Position numbers and translations under genes: made by a program
Notes under the pieces: model-generated
Told to the model about the DNA's origin: nothing
The model's database searches: none
The model's input: only the letters and a program-made list of their open reading frames with translations
NCBI GenBank assembly: GCA_963667515.2
Contig: CAXXXY010000006.1
Span: 682,001 to 746,000, forward strand
Direction of reading: 5' to 3'
DNA length: 64,000 nt
Source: VYDC01 sp963667515
GTDB lineage: Bacteria > Chloroflexota > Dehalococcoidia > UBA2979
Shown here: positions 53,751 through 62,667 of the stretch, piece after piece
Layout: each line of letters begins with the position of its first letter
How positions within the stretch are numbered: the stretch's first letter is position 1

Positions 53751-53769
53751 GGTACCCCATAGGGGTACC
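53751..53769. promoter_or_regulatory. Palindrome GGTACCCC-ATA-GGGGTACC
   Basis: A perfect 8-bp inverted repeat with a 3-bp loop, 11 bp downstream of the -10 box, so at or just after the transcription start. It is either an operator for a repressor or a 5'-UTR hairpin controlling translation. An RBS-like gagagagag follows. Confidence 0.6.
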
Positions 53770-53792
53770 GGTACGAGAGAGAGGCCCCGACC

Positions 53793-54010
53793 ATGAAGAC
53801 CCTGCGCGGCGAGCTCCGCTGCTTCTCCTGCTCGCGCTACCTCGGTGACTTCGAGTCGCACCCCGAGGCGCACGGCGCCACCGACTTCCATCTGCGCGGC
53901 TCCGAGGTGGGGCGCTGACGCATCGAGCGCTGGAGACCGACGACGGGCTGCGCTGCTCGCACTGCGGCGGGCGCGTCGTCGCGGAGAACAACGACCGCAT
54001 CGCGGCCTAG
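53793..54010 (+). pseudogene. Small zinc-ribbon protein, frameshifted
   Basis: From ATG 53793: MKTLRGELRCFSCSRYLGDF, with the first CxxC, then a His-rich middle (ESHPEAHGATDFHLRG). Around GGGG (53909-53912) one G appears missing, so the frame ends at TGA 53916-53918 after 41 residues. In the other frame the expected second half follows: HRALETDDGLRCSHCGGRVV with the second CxxC, ending NNDRIAA at TAG 54008-54010. Together they make a 72-residue zinc-binding protein with two CxxC knuckles. Either a real pseudogene or a homopolymer error. Confidence 0.65.
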
Positions 54011-54157
54011 CGGCCGGGCGGCCCGCCACGACGGGCCTGACGGCGTAGCGCCCTGCACTCCCCTCGCGGGGCAGCCACGCACGACTTATGTCGGGTCGCG
54101 CCTTCCCTCCCACGGGATGGAGAGCGCGGCCCGACAGTCGTCTCCCGACCGCTCGGC

Positions 54158-54628
54158 TCAGGAGGAGCGCAGGGCGCCCAGCACCGCCTCGCCGTGGCCG
54201 GCCGCCCGCGCGCGCTTCCATACCTTCGTGAGGCGCCCATCCGGGCCGATGACGAAGGTGGAGCGGGTCATCCCCACCGAGCGGCGGCCGTAGAGCACCT
54301 TCTCGCCCCACGCGCCGTAGGCGCCGGCCACGCGCGCCCCCTCGTCCACCAGCAACGGGAACGGCAGGCCGTGGTGCTCGCGGAAGGCGCGGTGCGACTC
54401 CGCGTCGTCGGTGGAGACGCCGAGCACGACCGCGCCCTCGGCGGCGATCTCCTCGTGCGCGTCGCGGAAGGAGCACGCCTCGATGGTGCAGCCCGGCGTC
54501 TCGTCACGCGGGTAGAAGTAGAGGACGACGGTGCGACCCCGGTAGTCGGCGAGGCGGTGCAGCGCCCCGTCCTGGTCGCGGAGCGCGAAGTCGGGCGCCG
54601 CGTCGCCCGCCGCCAGAGTGATCGCCAC
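54158..54628 (-). CDS. bcp: Thiol peroxidase, Bcp type
   Basis: 156 residues from GTG 54628. LRDQDGALHRLADYRGRTVV, FYPRDETPGCTIEACSFRD with peroxidatic Cys47 and resolving Cys52 (C-x4-C), VVLGVSTDDAESHRAFREHH. This atypical 2-Cys peroxiredoxin reduces hydroperoxides using thioredoxin. Convergent with the zinc-ribbon gene and divergent from the downstream oxidoreductase. Confidence 0.92.
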   Translation of the reverse strand: MAITLAAGDAAPDFALRDQDGALHRLADYRGRTVVLYFYPRDETPGCTIEACSFRDAHEEIAAEGAVVLGVSTDDAESHRAFREHHGLPFPLLVDEGARVAGAYGAWGEKVLYGRRSVGMTRSTFVIGPDGRLTKVWKRARAAGHGEAVLGALRSS

Positions 54629-54832
54629 GCCTCCCGCCCTCCCGCGCCACGCGCCGCCGCGCGGCGGCCGCGCGGCGCTCGCGGCGGGGCCGCCTGCGAG
54701 CGAGCGCCGCTCCCGGAGCCCAATCGTCGCTTGCTGAGAAGCCCCGCGCGCTCGTACGGTCGGGCGCGGGCCGCGCGGGCCGCGCGGGCCGCGCGGGCTG
54801 CCGCGCCAGCCGAGGCGTCGAGGAGGTGGTCG

Positions 54833-55942
54833 GTGCGCTTCAGCTACTACCTGAACCCGCAGACGCCGGGTCCGGACGACGACGAGCGCGTCATCGACGA
54901 GGTCTTCGGGCAGCTCGAGCTCGCGAAGTCGATGGGCTTCACCGACACCTGGATCACCGACCACCAGTTCACGGGCTACAACGTCTTCTCCGACCCCACG
55001 ACGATGGCGGCCGCGATCAGCCAGCGCGTCCCGGGGCTGCGCATCGGCTTCGCGGTGGCGGTGGTGCCGCTGATGCACCCCGTCCGCTTCGTCACGCAGT
55101 GCAACCTCATCGACCAGCTGACGAAGGGGAACTTCGTCGCGGGCATCGGCCCCGGCAACTCGCCCGACGAGTTCGACGGCTACGGCCTGGATCGCGAGCT
55201 GCGGCACGAGATCATGCAGGAGTTCGTGCAGGTCTGCGACCTCGCGTGGGAGCCGCCCGACGAGGGCGGCTTCGAGTTCCACGGCAAGCACTTCGACGTC
55301 GAGGTGCGCGGCCGCATCATCCCCGCGCCGATCCAGCGCCCGCGGCCGCACATGGCCGTCGCGACCGGCACGCCCGAGCGGCTGGAGGCCGCCGGCCGTC
55401 GCGGCTGGTCGCTGCTGCTGGGGCCGCAGGAGGTGGAGTTCATCGCGGCGCGGCTGCAGTACTACCGCAAGGGCATGGACGACGCCGCGCTGAGCCCGGA
55501 GGCGCGCGCCCGCGCCTGGGAGCACACGAGCATCGTGCGTCAGCTCTACGTCGCCGAGGAGGGCGAGAACTGGCTCGAGGAGCTCGACGACGTGCTCGAC
55601 ACCTACACGCGCAAGAGCCTGCGCGCCAACACCGGCATCGACGACCTGCCGAAGGCCGACATGGAGAAGCGCCGCGCCGAGTACCTGAAGCGCGGCTGGC
55701 TGCACGCCGGCACGGCGGACGAGGTCTTCGAGCGGCTGCGGCCCTTCGCGGAGCTGGGCATCAGCAACCTGATGTGCTGGTTCAACTTCGGCCACATGCA
55801 GGACGAGCGCATCCGCGCCTCGATGGCGCGCTTCCACGAGCGGGTCATGCCCCGCCTGCGGGAGATCTCGCCGCCCGAGGACTACCTCTCGTCGCTGATC
55901 GAGCAGAACGAGGGCATGGCGACCGAGGCGTCGATCCCCTGA
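54833..55942 (+). CDS. LLM-class flavin-dependent oxidoreductase
   Basis: 369 residues from GTG 54833, with RBS gaggaggtgg. YLNPQTPGPDDDERVIDEVF and the barrel strands TDTWITDHQFTGYNVFSDP, FAVAVVPLMHPVRFVTQCNL and NFVAGIGPGNSPDEFDGYGL. C-terminal NTGIDDLPKADMEKRRAEYL. Close paralog of the protein at 9757, suggesting duplicated function on related substrates. The sequence before the gene contains three 9-bp gggccgcgc-type tandem repeats. Confidence 0.85.
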   Translation: MRFSYYLNPQTPGPDDDERVIDEVFGQLELAKSMGFTDTWITDHQFTGYNVFSDPTTMAAAISQRVPGLRIGFAVAVVPLMHPVRFVTQCNLIDQLTKGNFVAGIGPGNSPDEFDGYGLDRELRHEIMQEFVQVCDLAWEPPDEGGFEFHGKHFDVEVRGRIIPAPIQRPRPHMAVATGTPERLEAAGRRGWSLLLGPQEVEFIAARLQYYRKGMDDAALSPEARARAWEHTSIVRQLYVAEEGENWLEELDDVLDTYTRKSLRANTGIDDLPKADMEKRRAEYLKRGWLHAGTADEVFERLRPFAELGISNLMCWFNFGHMQDERIRASMARFHERVMPRLREISPPEDYLSSLIEQNEGMATEASIP

Positions 55943-56015
55943 CGCACACGCGCCCGCAGGCGGGCGCCGCCGGCACACGCAGCGCGCCCGCGAGGCTCCG
56001 AGGGACGGAGGGGCG

Positions 56016-56423
56016 ATGCCCGGTGAGGCGGACTCGCGCCGCATCGCGACCGAGCTGGCGCAGGACCGGAACCTCGACGCCGTGGACGGGCTCGGCGCCG
56101 AGGAGGTCGTGGAGCACGTGCGGCGCGAGCTGGCCAGCGCCGACTCGGCGCTCCCGCGAGCGGAGATCGCGGCGGCGCTGGTGCGCCTCGGCGACCGGCG
56201 CGCGGGGAGCGAGCACCCGCACGAGGCGGTGACGGCCACCAAGGAGGCCGTCGACCTCTACCGCGCACTTGCCGCCGAAGAGCCCGACCCCCACCGCGAG
56301 GCGTTCGCGGCCGCCCTCGAGAGCCTCGCCGTGCGGCTGGCGGCGCTGTGGCTGCACGAGCCGGCGATCCAGGCGAACCGCGAGGCGCGCCGCCTCCGCC
56401 GCGGCGCCGCGATCGAGGGCTAG
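56016..56423 (+). CDS. TPR-like hypothetical protein
   Basis: 135 residues from ATG 56016, with RBS acggaggggcg. Mostly helical with repeated TPR-like segments: GLGAEEVVEHVRRELASADS, AALVRLGDRRAGSEHPHEAV, AFAAALESLAVRLAALWLHE. No signal peptide. About 70 bp after the oxidoreductase gene, so co-transcription is possible. Function unknown. Confidence 0.65.
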   Translation: MPGEADSRRIATELAQDRNLDAVDGLGAEEVVEHVRRELASADSALPRAEIAAALVRLGDRRAGSEHPHEAVTATKEAVDLYRALAAEEPDPHREAFAAALESLAVRLAALWLHEPAIQANREARRLRRGAAIEG

Positions 56424-56460
56424 CGCCACCTACCCCGCCGGATGCCGCGGCGCTGGCCGC

Positions 56461-57303
56461 CTACCCCGCTGGCAGGCCGTCGAGGAAGCGCTCGATCTCC
56501 CCGGCCAGCAGCTCGGGGCCGAGGTCGAAGATCGCGTTCGATAGCGTCGGCAGCTCCACCACGCGGGCGCGCGGCATCAGCCTCGACGCCGCGCGCGAGG
56601 GCTCGGCGAGAGCGTTGTCGGGGTTGAGCACGAGCACGGGGCACTCGACGAGGGGCAGCCGCTCCTCGACCGCGTAGGTGAAGAGCGCCTCGTGCGCCCA
56701 CCAGTGCCTCGGGTAGGCGCGCAGCTCGTCCACGAAGCAGGCGTAGCCGCGCTCCAGCGAGAGCCCGGGCGTGCGCTCGGGGACGAAGTACTCCCAGCGC
56801 GCGCGGAACTGCTCGAAGTCCTCGGTCAGCTCGGCGCGCTCCGCGAGGATCGCGCGCCGCTCCTCACGCTCCTCGCCCGCGCGGTAGTACGGCACGCCGA
56901 CGAGCGCCAGCGAGCGCACGAGGTCCGGCCAGCGCGCCGCCGCCTCCGTCGCGATGAGGGTGCCCGTGTGGTAGCCGAAGACGTCGACGGGCCGGCCACC
57001 GGCCTCGGCGGTGCGCTCGACGAGGTCGATGAAGGCGTCGGCGTAGCGCTCGAACGCTGGCAGCTCGGGCGGCGGGTCGGAGGCGCCGTAGCCCGGCGTG
57101 TCGGGCGCGATCACCCGCCGCGTCCGCGCCAGCCGCTCCATGAGCGGCTCGAACGGCTGCCCGGAGTACGCCGTCGCGTGCAGCAGGTAGAGCGGCGGGG
57201 CACCCTGGGACGCGCTGCCCGCGGCCGGGCCGCCCGCGAGCACGTGCACCTGCCCGTACGGCCCGTCGACGTAGGACTTCTGCAGCGCGTCGGCCATCGC
57301 CAC
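56461..57303 (-). CDS. Alpha/beta hydrolase fold protein with GYHTG elbow
   Basis: 280 residues from ATG 57303. APPLYLLHATAYSGQPFEPL, APDTPGYGASDPPPEL and the elbow FGYHTGTLIATEA, with His112 at the nucleophile position. The C-terminal His of the triad is not evident (LPTLSNAIFDLGP). Related to the proteins at 24163, 33892 and 36544. Probably in an operon with the hydrolase at 57347, EthD and MmgE/PrpD genes. Confidence 0.8.
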   Translation of the reverse strand: MAMADALQKSYVDGPYGQVHVLAGGPAAGSASQGAPPLYLLHATAYSGQPFEPLMERLARTRRVIAPDTPGYGASDPPPELPAFERYADAFIDLVERTAEAGGRPVDVFGYHTGTLIATEAAARWPDLVRSLALVGVPYYRAGEEREERRAILAERAELTEDFEQFRARWEYFVPERTPGLSLERGYACFVDELRAYPRHWWAHEALFTYAVEERLPLVECPVLVLNPDNALAEPSRAASRLMPRARVVELPTLSNAIFDLGPELLAGEIERFLDGLPAG

Positions 57304-57346
57304 CCCGCCCTCGCCGCGGTCGCGGGCCGCGACCGCCGTGCGCGCC

Positions 57347-58156
57347 CTAGCGGTTCAGGAACTCGGCGATCAGCTTGCTGGCGCGCTCGGGCTGCTCGAT
57401 CACGAGGTAGTGGCCGCACTGCTCGAGGACGTGCGTCTCGCAGCCGGGGAGCTGCTCGGCGATCTGCGCCATGCCGATGCCACTCGACGCGGGCCGGAAC
57501 GGCGTCATGTTGTCCTCGTCGCCGGCGAGCAGCAGCGCGGGCGCCTGCACGTCGGCGACCAGCGGGCTGAGGTCGGTGCCCTCGATCGTCTCGGTGCCCG
57601 CGACGAACGCCTCGGGGTCGGTCTTGCTGAAGGCGTCGCGCATGGAGGCGAGCTGCGCCTCCGCGCCCTCGCGCTCGTAGAAGCCGCGCGCGAAGCCCGC
57701 CACCGAGGTGAGGTCGGCCACCGCCTCCATGCCGCTCTCGATGGCCGCGCGCTTCCAGGTGCCGCGCATCATCCGCGCCGCGCCGTCGTAGCGCGCCAGG
57801 AAGCAGGAGAGCACGATGCGATCGATCACCTCGGGGTGCCGCGCCGCCAGCGTCAGGCCGATCATCGCGCCGAACGAAGTGCCGTGCAGGTGGACGCGCT
57901 CGTAGCCGGCGGCGCGGATGAACTCGAAGACCTGCTCGGCGATCCCCTCCATGCCGCCGGGGCGGGGCTCGCCGCGGCTCTCGCCGAAGCCGGGCAGGTC
58001 GAAGTCGACGACCTCAAAGTCCCTCGCGGCGTGGGGAGTCATCTTCTCGAAGTTGCGGTGCCCGAAGGCGGAGCCGTGGATCTGCACCAGCGGCGCGCCC
58101 GAGCCCGTGGTCGTGTACCAGATGCTCTCGCCGCCCGGCAGCGTGACTGTGGCCAT
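57347..58156 (-). CDS. Alpha/beta hydrolase with conventional GTSFG elbow
   Basis: 269 residues from ATG 58156. APLVQIHGSAFGHRNFEKMT (oxyanion HG), FDLPGFGESRGEPRPG, elbow GTSFG (residues 92-96) with nucleophile Ser94, Asp in LLLAGDEDNMTPFRP and His in LEQCGHYLVIEQPERA. A complete triad, so a functional hydrolase is likely. IS481 copy 3 sits 29 bp upstream and separates it from its original operon partner, MmgE/PrpD. Confidence 0.87.
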   Translation of the reverse strand: MATVTLPGGESIWYTTTGSGAPLVQIHGSAFGHRNFEKMTPHAARDFEVVDFDLPGFGESRGEPRPGGMEGIAEQVFEFIRAAGYERVHLHGTSFGAMIGLTLAARHPEVIDRIVLSCFLARYDGAARMMRGTWKRAAIESGMEAVADLTSVAGFARGFYEREGAEAQLASMRDAFSKTDPEAFVAGTETIEGTDLSPLVADVQAPALLLAGDEDNMTPFRPASSGIGMAQIAEQLPGCETHVLEQCGHYLVIEQPERASKLIAEFLNR

Positions 58157-58184
58157 CGTGTGCTCCTCCTCCGCCGTGGCTAGG

Positions 58185-59234
58185 TGTAGTTCCCACGTAG
58201 GTTGTTGACAGGATGAGGGGCCTCGCCCGCTGCTGTGTGTGACAGCACGGCAGTAGCGAGGAGAGGACACCCTCATGGCCCATCGTAACGCGCGGCTGAC
58301 GCCGCTGACCCGACTCGAGCTCGTGCGGGAAGTGGACGCCGGCTGGCCCCAGGCTGAGGTCGCTCGCCACTTCCGCGTCTCCCGCCACACCGTTGCCAAG
58401 TGGCTGGGGCGCTTCCGGGCGGAGGGAGCGGCAGGGCTCGAGGACCGCAGCTCCGCCCCGCGCGCGCATCCCCGGCGCACGCCGCCCGAGCTGGAGCGAC
58501 GCATCTGCGCCGTGCGACGCACGCAGGGATTCGGGCCGCATCGCATCCAGTGGGCGCTCGGGGTCGCCCGCTCCACGGTCTACGCCGTGCTGCGGCGCCG
58601 CGGCCTCAACCGGCTCGACCGCCTGCACCGCGTCACCCGGGAGCCGGTCCGCTACGAGCACGACGCCCCCGGCGACCTGCTGCATCTCGACGTGAAGAAG
58701 CTCGGGCGCGTCCCCGAGGGCGGCGGCAAGCGAATGGCGCCTGGCTTCGCCGAGACGCGCTCCGGGCCGCATTCGCGGCGTTCGCTGGGGCTGGAGTACC
58801 TACACGTCGCCGTCGACGACCACAGCCGTTACGCCTACGTCTCCGTCCTGCCCGACGAGCGTGGCGCGAGCTGCGCCGCCTTCCTCGAGCAGGCGCTCGC
58901 GGCCTTCCGCCGGCGTGGCGTGCGCGTGCGCCGGGTCCTGACCGACAACGCGAAGGCCTACACCGTCGCCCGCAGCTTCCACGGCGCCGCCGCTGCCGCA
59001 GACGTGCGGCTGTCGCACACACGGCCCTACCGCCCGCAGACGAACGGCAAAGCCGAGCGTTTCATCCAGATCCTGCAGAACGAGTGGGCCTACGCCCGCC
59101 CCTACCGCTCCAACGCCGAGCGGCTGCGCCAGCTCCCACGCTGGCTCTACCGCTACAATCACCGCCGACCGCACGGCGGCGTCGGCGGGGCCGTCCCCGC
59201 CTCCCGCCTGTGAACAACCTTCCTGGGTAGTACA
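58185..59234 (+). mobile_element. IS481-family insertion sequence, copy 3
   Basis: 1050 bp with a perfect 6-bp duplication GCTAGG (58179-58184 and 59235-59240). The CTAG target carries the TAG stop of the MmgE/PrpD gene on the minus strand. Without the element the MmgE stop and the next hydrolase start would be about 27 bp apart, so an operon was split and the downstream genes may now depend on another promoter. Confidence 0.95.
58275..59213 (+). CDS. IS481-family transposase
   Basis: 312 residues, intact and, in translation, identical to the copy at 45782. Catalytic residues Asp139, Asp224 and Glu261 are present. It reads antisense to the neighbouring minus-strand operon. Confidence 0.95.
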   Translation: MAHRNARLTPLTRLELVREVDAGWPQAEVARHFRVSRHTVAKWLGRFRAEGAAGLEDRSSAPRAHPRRTPPELERRICAVRRTQGFGPHRIQWALGVARSTVYAVLRRRGLNRLDRLHRVTREPVRYEHDAPGDLLHLDVKKLGRVPEGGGKRMAPGFAETRSGPHSRRSLGLEYLHVAVDDHSRYAYVSVLPDERGASCAAFLEQALAAFRRRGVRVRRVLTDNAKAYTVARSFHGAAAAADVRLSHTRPYRPQTNGKAERFIQILQNEWAYARPYRSNAERLRQLPRWLYRYNHRRPHGGVGGAVPASRL

Positions 59235-59235
59235 G

Positions 59236-60624
59236 CTAGGCGAGCGTGGCGAGCGACATCAGCCCGCGGACGTCATGCGCGGCGTCGAGGCCCCACGTGG
59301 CCTCGAGGATGGCGTCGGCGCGTCCCGCCGGCAGCAGATCGCCGGCGGCGGCGCGGAACAGCTCCGAGAGCTGGTCGTCCGTCATGCGCCAGCCGGGGCT
59401 GCCGAGGAAGGCGTCGACCACCGTCGACTCCGAGGAGCCGTCGGTGAACTCGATCTCGAGCGAGCAGCCGTCGAAGCTCTCGCGCGCCGGGTCGGGCACC
59501 AGCTCGGCGCGCGCGCGCAGCGCCAGGATCGCGGGGTCGGTGTAGGCGGGCTCGCGCATCTCGTCCAGCGTGAAGCGCCCGCGCACCCACGCGGCCGCGG
59601 CGCAGAACAGCAGGTCGAAGCGGGCCGTCAGCTCGCTCGAGGGCGCGCCGAAGCGCTCCCAGCGCTCGTCCACGATCTCCTTCACGATCGGCTGCACGCC
59701 GAAGCGCATGCGCTCCACCTCGCGGCCGTTCGCGCGGCCCAGCAGCTCCAGCGTGCACTCGATCGGCGGGTGCGTGATCGTCTCGGTGGGCACGGTCTTG
59801 TAGCTCTGGCCGTGGATGCGCCACGTCGAGCCCAGCGAGTCGAGCACGCCCTCGATCTTCGCCGCGTCCTCGTCCGCGTGCGTGACGAACATGCCCTTGT
59901 CGCCCTCGAACGCCGTGACCGGCGCGTCGAAGCCTGCCGCCGCCAGCTCGAAGGCCGTCAGCCCCGAGCGCGCGGTGGCGCCCGTGATGTAGGAGAGCGT
60001 CATGCTCCCCACCGAGACGTAGAGGCCGAAGGCGGTGCACATCGCGATGCCGAGGGCGTTGCGCATCCGCTCCTCGTCGAGGCCCGCGAGCACCGAGCAG
60101 GCCGCCGCCGCGCCCACCCCGCCGGTCAGCCCCGCCGGCACGTAGCCGCGGTAGTAGCCGGTGGGCATCAGCATCGTCGCGATGCCGAGCTCCACCTCCA
60201 TCCCGAGCACGAGCGCGCTCACGACCTCGCGCCCGCTCTGGCCGCCCACCTCCGCCTGTGCGAGCAGCGCGGGCAGCACCGCCGAGGTCGCGTGCTGGAA
60301 GGTGGGGATGTAGGTGTCGTGGTAGTCCAGCACCTCGAAGAGGGCGCCGTTGACGACGGCGGCCTTGCCGGCCTCCGTCTGCGTGCCGAACCACAGCACG
60401 TGCGCCGGCTCGGGGACGGGGCCGGCGGGCGCCGCCCACTCGTGCAGCAGCCGCACCGCCTCGAGGTCGGTCGCGCCGACCGACGCCTTGAGCTGGTTCA
60501 GGAGCAGCCGCTTCGCCTCGTGCATCGCGTCCTCGGGCACGCCGCGGTCCGACCACTCGCGGGCGAAGCCGACGAGCCGCTCCGAGACGCTCGCGCTCGC
60601 GGGGGCGCTCGTGGGGTCGCTCAT
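59236..60624 (-). CDS. MmgE/PrpD family protein
   Basis: 462 residues from ATG 60624, whose ATGA overlaps the EthD gene stop. LLLNQLKASVGATDLEAVRL, NGALFEVLDYHDTYIPTFQHA (catalytic-site segment), GMEVELGIATMLMPTGYYRG and GQSYKTVPTETITHPPIECT. Family includes 2-methylcitrate dehydratase and aconitate-like enzymes; real substrates vary widely. The stop lies in the CTAG target of IS481 copy 3. Confidence 0.88.
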   Translation of the reverse strand: MSDPTSAPASASVSERLVGFAREWSDRGVPEDAMHEAKRLLLNQLKASVGATDLEAVRLLHEWAAPAGPVPEPAHVLWFGTQTEAGKAAVVNGALFEVLDYHDTYIPTFQHATSAVLPALLAQAEVGGQSGREVVSALVLGMEVELGIATMLMPTGYYRGYVPAGLTGGVGAAAACSVLAGLDEERMRNALGIAMCTAFGLYVSVGSMTLSYITGATARSGLTAFELAAAGFDAPVTAFEGDKGMFVTHADEDAAKIEGVLDSLGSTWRIHGQSYKTVPTETITHPPIECTLELLGRANGREVERMRFGVQPIVKEIVDERWERFGAPSSELTARFDLLFCAAAAWVRGRFTLDEMREPAYTDPAILALRARAELVPDPARESFDGCSLEIEFTDGSSESTVVDAFLGSPGWRMTDDQLSELFRAAAGDLLPAGRADAILEATWGLDAAHDVRGLMSLATLA

Positions 60625-61550
60625 TCGGTCGGTGCCTCCACCGGCCCGCCGGAGGCGACGGGGCCGTTCATCCACTCCAGCAGCGAGGGCTGCCGCTGGT
60701 TCTCCGCGCCCAGCGCCTGGATCGCCTCGTAGGCGGGGTAGCCGCGCAGCCCGACGAGGGTGGGCCGGCCGCCGTAGTTGCTGGTGTAGACCACGCGCAC
60801 CGGGTAGGCGTGCATCGTGTGGACGTGCGTGGCGAGCCCGCAGCCCTCGGCGGCCGCCGAGAGCGCGGCGGCCGCCTCGCCGGACTCCAGCACGATGTCG
60901 ATCCACGCCTGGTACTGGCGCTCCAGCGGGTGTGTCTTGATCGGGTAGCCAGCGGCGCGCTCCGCCTCCATGTCGGGCACCTCGAAGAGGTTGAGCCGCA
61001 GCCGCAGCACGCCGGGCACCTGCTCCCAGCGGCTCGCCAGCTCGCGCAGGCAGTCGCGGAACTCGGGCTCAGCCGAGCGCGCGCGCACGAAGAGGCCGTA
61101 GCTCGGCGCGGGCACGGGGCCCTGCGGCACCGCGATGCCCGTGTCGTCGAGGTAGGTGTGGGCGTTGTCGCCCAGCGTGCGGTAGGTGGTGCTCTCGTCG
61201 ACGATCAGCTCGATGTCGCCGAAGAGGTGCGCCTTCACCTCGGCTGAGGGCGAGGCGTCCCACGCGGCCAGCGCGTCGTCGTCCAGGTAGCGCACGTCGG
61301 AGAGCCACATCAGCTGCTGATCGGCGGGGCAGGCGAAGTCGATGCCCTCGATCGGCGCCAGCAGGTCGTCACGCACCGGGTCGAACTGGCTGTGGCGGTA
61401 GTCCCAGACGCCGGGGCGCCGCGCGATCACGGGGCTGTGCACGTCGCGCCAGTAGCGGCGCACCCAGTCCAGCGGCAGCTCGGCCTTCTTCCAGCCGCAG
61501 GTGATGCGGGCCAGGTTCGGCCTGTTCTCGAACTCGGCGAGTGTCGTCAC
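60621..61550 (-). CDS. EthD-domain protein
   Basis: 309 residues from GTG 61550. The N-terminal ferredoxin-like region (GWKKAELPLDWVRRYWRDVH, SPVIARRPGVWDYRHSQFDP) matches the EthD fold, and a second half (PAPSYGLFVRARSAEPEFRD) looks like a duplicated barrel. EthD-like proteins assist oxidative degradation and some act as dehydratase or monooxygenase partners. Translationally coupled to MmgE/PrpD, consistent with one pathway. Confidence 0.78.
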   Translation of the reverse strand: MTTLAEFENRPNLARITCGWKKAELPLDWVRRYWRDVHSPVIARRPGVWDYRHSQFDPVRDDLLAPIEGIDFACPADQQLMWLSDVRYLDDDALAAWDASPSAEVKAHLFGDIELIVDESTTYRTLGDNAHTYLDDTGIAVPQGPVPAPSYGLFVRARSAEPEFRDCLRELASRWEQVPGVLRLRLNLFEVPDMEAERAAGYPIKTHPLERQYQAWIDIVLESGEAAAALSAAAEGCGLATHVHTMHAYPVRVVYTSNYGGRPTLVGLRGYPAYEAIQALGAENQRQPSLLEWMNGPVASGGPVEAPTE

Positions 61551-61811
61551 GGCGCCTCCCCCGCTCGCCCGTCGCGTCGCGGGCGATCCCCGTCAGCCAT
61601 GCACGTCGTGCGCCCGCCGCGCCAGCGCCGGCCGCGCCTCCTCGGCGGGCGGGCGAGCGCACGGTGGGCTCGGCGACGGAGTCTGCCCGATCCGGCCGCC
61701 ACGTGCAGGCGCGGTGCGCCCGCCTGCGAGGAGCGGCGCTATCCGCTGCACGGCGCGCGGGGATATCGTGGCGCCGCCGCGCCGGGCTGGCGGCGGCGCG
61801 AGGAGGCGAGC

Positions 61812-62666
61812 GTGAGCGACGGGCCGAGTGAGCCGACGCGCGGGGCCGTGACGATCGGCGATCTGGAGATCGCCTACCTCGACTGGGGCGCGACCCGGAC
61901 GGGCGCGCCCGCGCTGCTGCTGGTGCACGGCACGATGGGCTGCGCCGCGGACTGGAGCCGCGTGGCGCCGAGGCTGGCGGGGGACTTCCGCGTCATCGCG
62001 CTCGATCAGCGCGGTCACGGCGCCTCCTCGCACCCGGCGGCGCCCGGCGGCTACGGTACGAAGGACTACCTCGCGGATGTCGAGGGGCTGGCGGACGCGC
62101 TCGGCCTGGGTCGCTTCGCGATCTGCGGGCACTCGATGGGCGGGCACAACACGATCGGCTTCGCCGCCCGCCACCCCGATCGCGTGCTCTGCGCGCTCGC
62201 CAACGACGTTGTGCCGGCGCCGCTGGTGCGCATCGACCAGTGGGAGCAGCGCCTCCCCGGCCGCGCGCACCCCGTCTTCGCCGCGGTCGACGCGTACGTC
62301 GAGGCGCGCCGCGAGACGGTGCCGTTCGCGCCAGTGGAGCTGCTGCGCGAGGAGGCGGGCTGGCGCCTCGCACCTGCCGATGGCGGCCTGCGCGCCGTCG
62401 CCGATCCGCGCGCGGCCTTCGACTGGGAGCCCGCCGACCTCTGGGAGGAGGCCGCGACCATCCGCTGCCCGATCCTCTACATCCGCGGCGGCCGCTCCGA
62501 GGCGCTCGACGCGGCGACGCAGCAGCGCCTCGTGATGCAGACGCCCAGCGCGCGCTCCGTCTCGCTGGAGCTCTCGGGTCACAACACCTACCTCGATCGC
62601 GAGGAGGAGTTCGTCTCGATGGCGCGCGGCTTCTTCGCGGCGCACGCGCGGGCGCCCGTCGCCTAG
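61812..62666 (+). CDS. Alpha/beta hydrolase with conventional GHSMG elbow
   Basis: 284 residues from GTG 61812, with RBS gcgaggaggcgagc. APALLLVHGTMGCAADWSRV (oxyanion HG), IALDQRGHGASSHP, elbow GHSMG (residues 106-110) with Ser108, and His in LELSGHNTYLDREEEF. A proper triad suggests an active hydrolase. The TAG stop lies in the CTAG target of IS481 copy 4, which is inserted immediately downstream. Confidence 0.87.
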   Translation: MSDGPSEPTRGAVTIGDLEIAYLDWGATRTGAPALLLVHGTMGCAADWSRVAPRLAGDFRVIALDQRGHGASSHPAAPGGYGTKDYLADVEGLADALGLGRFAICGHSMGGHNTIGFAARHPDRVLCALANDVVPAPLVRIDQWEQRLPGRAHPVFAAVDAYVEARRETVPFAPVELLREEAGWRLAPADGGLRAVADPRAAFDWEPADLWEEAATIRCPILYIRGGRSEALDAATQQRLVMQTPSARSVSLELSGHNTYLDREEEFVSMARGFFAAHARAPVA

Positions 62667-62667
62667 T

